Assembly: GCA_964036045.1 (NCBI GenBank)
Contig: OZ038385.1
Span: 29,635,306 to 29,699,305 of the forward strand
Length of the DNA stretch: 64,000 bases
Origin: Eutreptiella sp. 'Long Island Sound 2002'
Lineage: Eukaryota; Euglenozoa; Euglenophyceae; Eutreptiales; Eutreptiaceae
Reading direction: 5' to 3'
Within the stretch, counting starts at the first letter, position 1. Each line of letters begins with the position of its first letter. Below are positions 63,117 to 64,000 of the stretch, in pieces. Both the position numbers and the translations under genes were made by a program. Under the pieces are notes generated by a model. That model made no database searches and had not been told where the DNA came from. It saw only the letters and a list, made by a program, of their open reading frames with translations.

Positions 63117-64000
63117 TCAGTCAAAGCCGGGGCACTCGTGAAACCAATGCCGTTTCACTCCCCTCCCAGCGTTCTTGCATGCCCGACACGCTGTCACCGG
63201 GGCATTGGTGACGTCCATCGGCTCGGCGCCCGGCTTGGCGGTGTACAGGCGGCGGCCCCCCTCAACGCGGAACTTACCCTTCATGGCTTGCAGCCGCCGC
63301 CCCACCACCTCCTCCTCCGCCGCTCCCGTACAACCAGCGGACAGCACAGGCACATCGGACGCATCCTCGGGCGCGTCCGACCCCTCGCCGACCTGTCCGG
63401 GGTCCAAACCCTTCTTGCCCCTGTACGCCGACAGGCTAGTCACCGTGAACGTCCAGACCGCCTGGACAAAACTCCGAAGGCGCGTAAGTTCGTCATCATC
63501 CATGGACTCCAGCTGCCACACTTCCGTGTCCGCGGAGTCCGCGTCCACCACCGGCGCCAGCTCGTCCAGGATGGCGTCCGTGAACTTTTCCTTGTCCTTG
63601 TACTTGGAGACGTATTCGTGTTGGGGCACCTCCCTGCGCCACAACAAGGTGGACAGCGCGAGAAGGCTGGCGAAGATCCACTGGGGCTTAGAATCCAACT
63701 CCCTCACCTTCACGATTTCCGCTTTACACAGCGGCGGGACCTTCGCCATTTTCCTCTTGGACTCCGCCTCGGCCTTGGCACTGACCGCCTCCAACTGCTT
63801 GCGCAGGCCCTCCATCACAAGGGCCTGTCCCTGAACCAACTGCTTGAGCTCCTGAAGCTCTGGCGACACCGTCTGCGGCTGTTGGGGTGGTACCTCCACC
63901 TTGACAAAGCCCAGCAACGCCACATCCAGGTCGCACTGGGCCATGACGCAATACGAGGCGATCATCTTCACCAGCCCCACCTCCCCCAACTCGATTCCGT
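63117..64000 (-). CDS. Gag-like protein of DIRS-like element, partial at right edge
   Basis: The frame is open to base 64000, so the start is missing. A possible internal ATG is in LVKMIASYCVMAQCDL. A coiled-coil-like segment (ELQELKQLVQGQALVMEGLR to AKAEAESKRKMAK) precedes a conserved-looking domain (FASLLALSTLLWRREVPQHE; QLESMDDDELTRLRSFVQAV; TVTSLSAYRGKKGLDPG). The C-terminal cluster CRACKNAGRGVKRHWFHECP resembles a zinc knuckle. The stop is TGA at 63117-63119, and the frame continues open into YR. Confidence 0.7.
   Translation of the reverse strand, partial: GIELGEVGLVKMIASYCVMAQCDLDVALLGFVKVEVPPQQPQTVSPELQELKQLVQGQALVMEGLRKQLEAVSAKAEAESKRKMAKVPPLCKAEIVKVRELDSKPQWIFASLLALSTLLWRREVPQHEYVSKYKDKEKFTDAILDELAPVVDADSADTEVWQLESMDDDELTRLRSFVQAVWTFTVTSLSAYRGKKGLDPGQVGEGSDAPEDASDVPVLSAGCTGAAEEEVVGRRLQAMKGKFRVEGGRRLYTAKPGAEPMDVTNAPVTACRACKNAGRGVKRHWFHECPGFD

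Larger units (their letters stand above)
59840..64000 (-). mobile_element. DIRS-like retroelement, right edge: Gag, YR, RT-RNase H
   Basis: Order on the minus strand: Gag (to 63117), YR in the same frame (63116-61632), RT-RNase H in another frame (to 59840), the last overlapping the end of YR. All catalytic motifs of YR, RT and RNase H are visible with no premature stop, so this copy looks intact within the window. No methyltransferase domain is seen. The Gag start and left terminus lie beyond base 64000. Confidence 0.8.

Noticed and set aside
61844-63123. N-terminal extension of the RT frame
   Set aside because: Not kept as coding: composition is typical of a shadow and the YR motifs lie in the other frame. 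Kept only as a low-interest finding.
1-64000. Alternative genetic code with TAG, TAA or TGA as sense
   Set aside because: All three stops interrupt elements, while TGA also ends the intact HAD, YR, RT and Dicer-like frames; single C-to-T changes explain the data more simply.

Overview
This window looks like a eukaryotic nuclear contig from a protist or alga with a large, repeat-rich genome. There is no operon structure, rRNA, CRISPR array or run of housekeeping genes. Most recognisable coding sequence belongs to retroelements, and the spacer is full of poly(G)/poly(C) tracts, small inverted-repeat elements and tRNA-derived repeats. I cannot name the species. The retroelement types (DIRS-like tyrosine-recombinase elements; LINEs with reverse transcriptase, zinc-knuckle and RNase H) and the GC-rich coding fit algae or alveolates, but this is inference.

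Layout. (1) 1-3182, minus strand: partial DIRS-like element, with a Gag-like ORF followed in phase by a tyrosine recombinase (YR); its 5' end is duplicated in tandem (380 bp). (2) 3.2-22.2 kb: two decayed LINE fragments (6.4-8.7 and 10.0-11.0 kb), one tRNA-bracketed composite repeat and several G/C-capped inverted-repeat elements. (3) 22207-24522: the most gene-like locus, a 771-codon uninterrupted ORF. It resembles Dicer architecture (two degenerate helicase lobes, a dimerisation/DUF283-like domain, a dsRNA-binding domain) but has no RNase III domain; a small inverted-repeat element lies in its leader. (4) 27.4 kb: a short hypothetical ORF. (5) 28.0-31.8 kb: a LINE with a poly(A) tail and a 17-bp target duplication, inserted into a related LINE. 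(6) 32.9-33.7 kb: a protein with seven 14-residue repeats. (7) 35.3-42.8 kb: a hypothetical ORF, then one LINE split in its RT domain by a 2573-bp DNA transposon. Removing the transposon and one CATG copy rejoins the RT frame at its conserved QGDPLSP motif. (8) 43-49.6 kb: decayed coding sequence and repeats. (9) 49.6-51.4 kb: a LINE 3' half with three in-frame stops and no frameshift. (10) 55926-56498: an intact single-exon HAD-family 5'-nucleotidase-like gene. (11) 58.9-64.0 kb: a composite repeat next to an apparently intact DIRS-like element (Gag, YR, RT-RNase H), Gag running off the right edge.

How it fits together. Only the Dicer-like and HAD genes look like host genes. The rest records nested transposition. 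Coding decay is mostly by single nonsense codons rather than indels, consistent with C-to-T change, and both DIRS-like elements show the same Gag-TGA-YR in-phase layout. A possible RNA-silencing-related factor sitting among dense retroelements is suggestive but unproven.

All family calls come from reading motifs by eye; no database search was possible.
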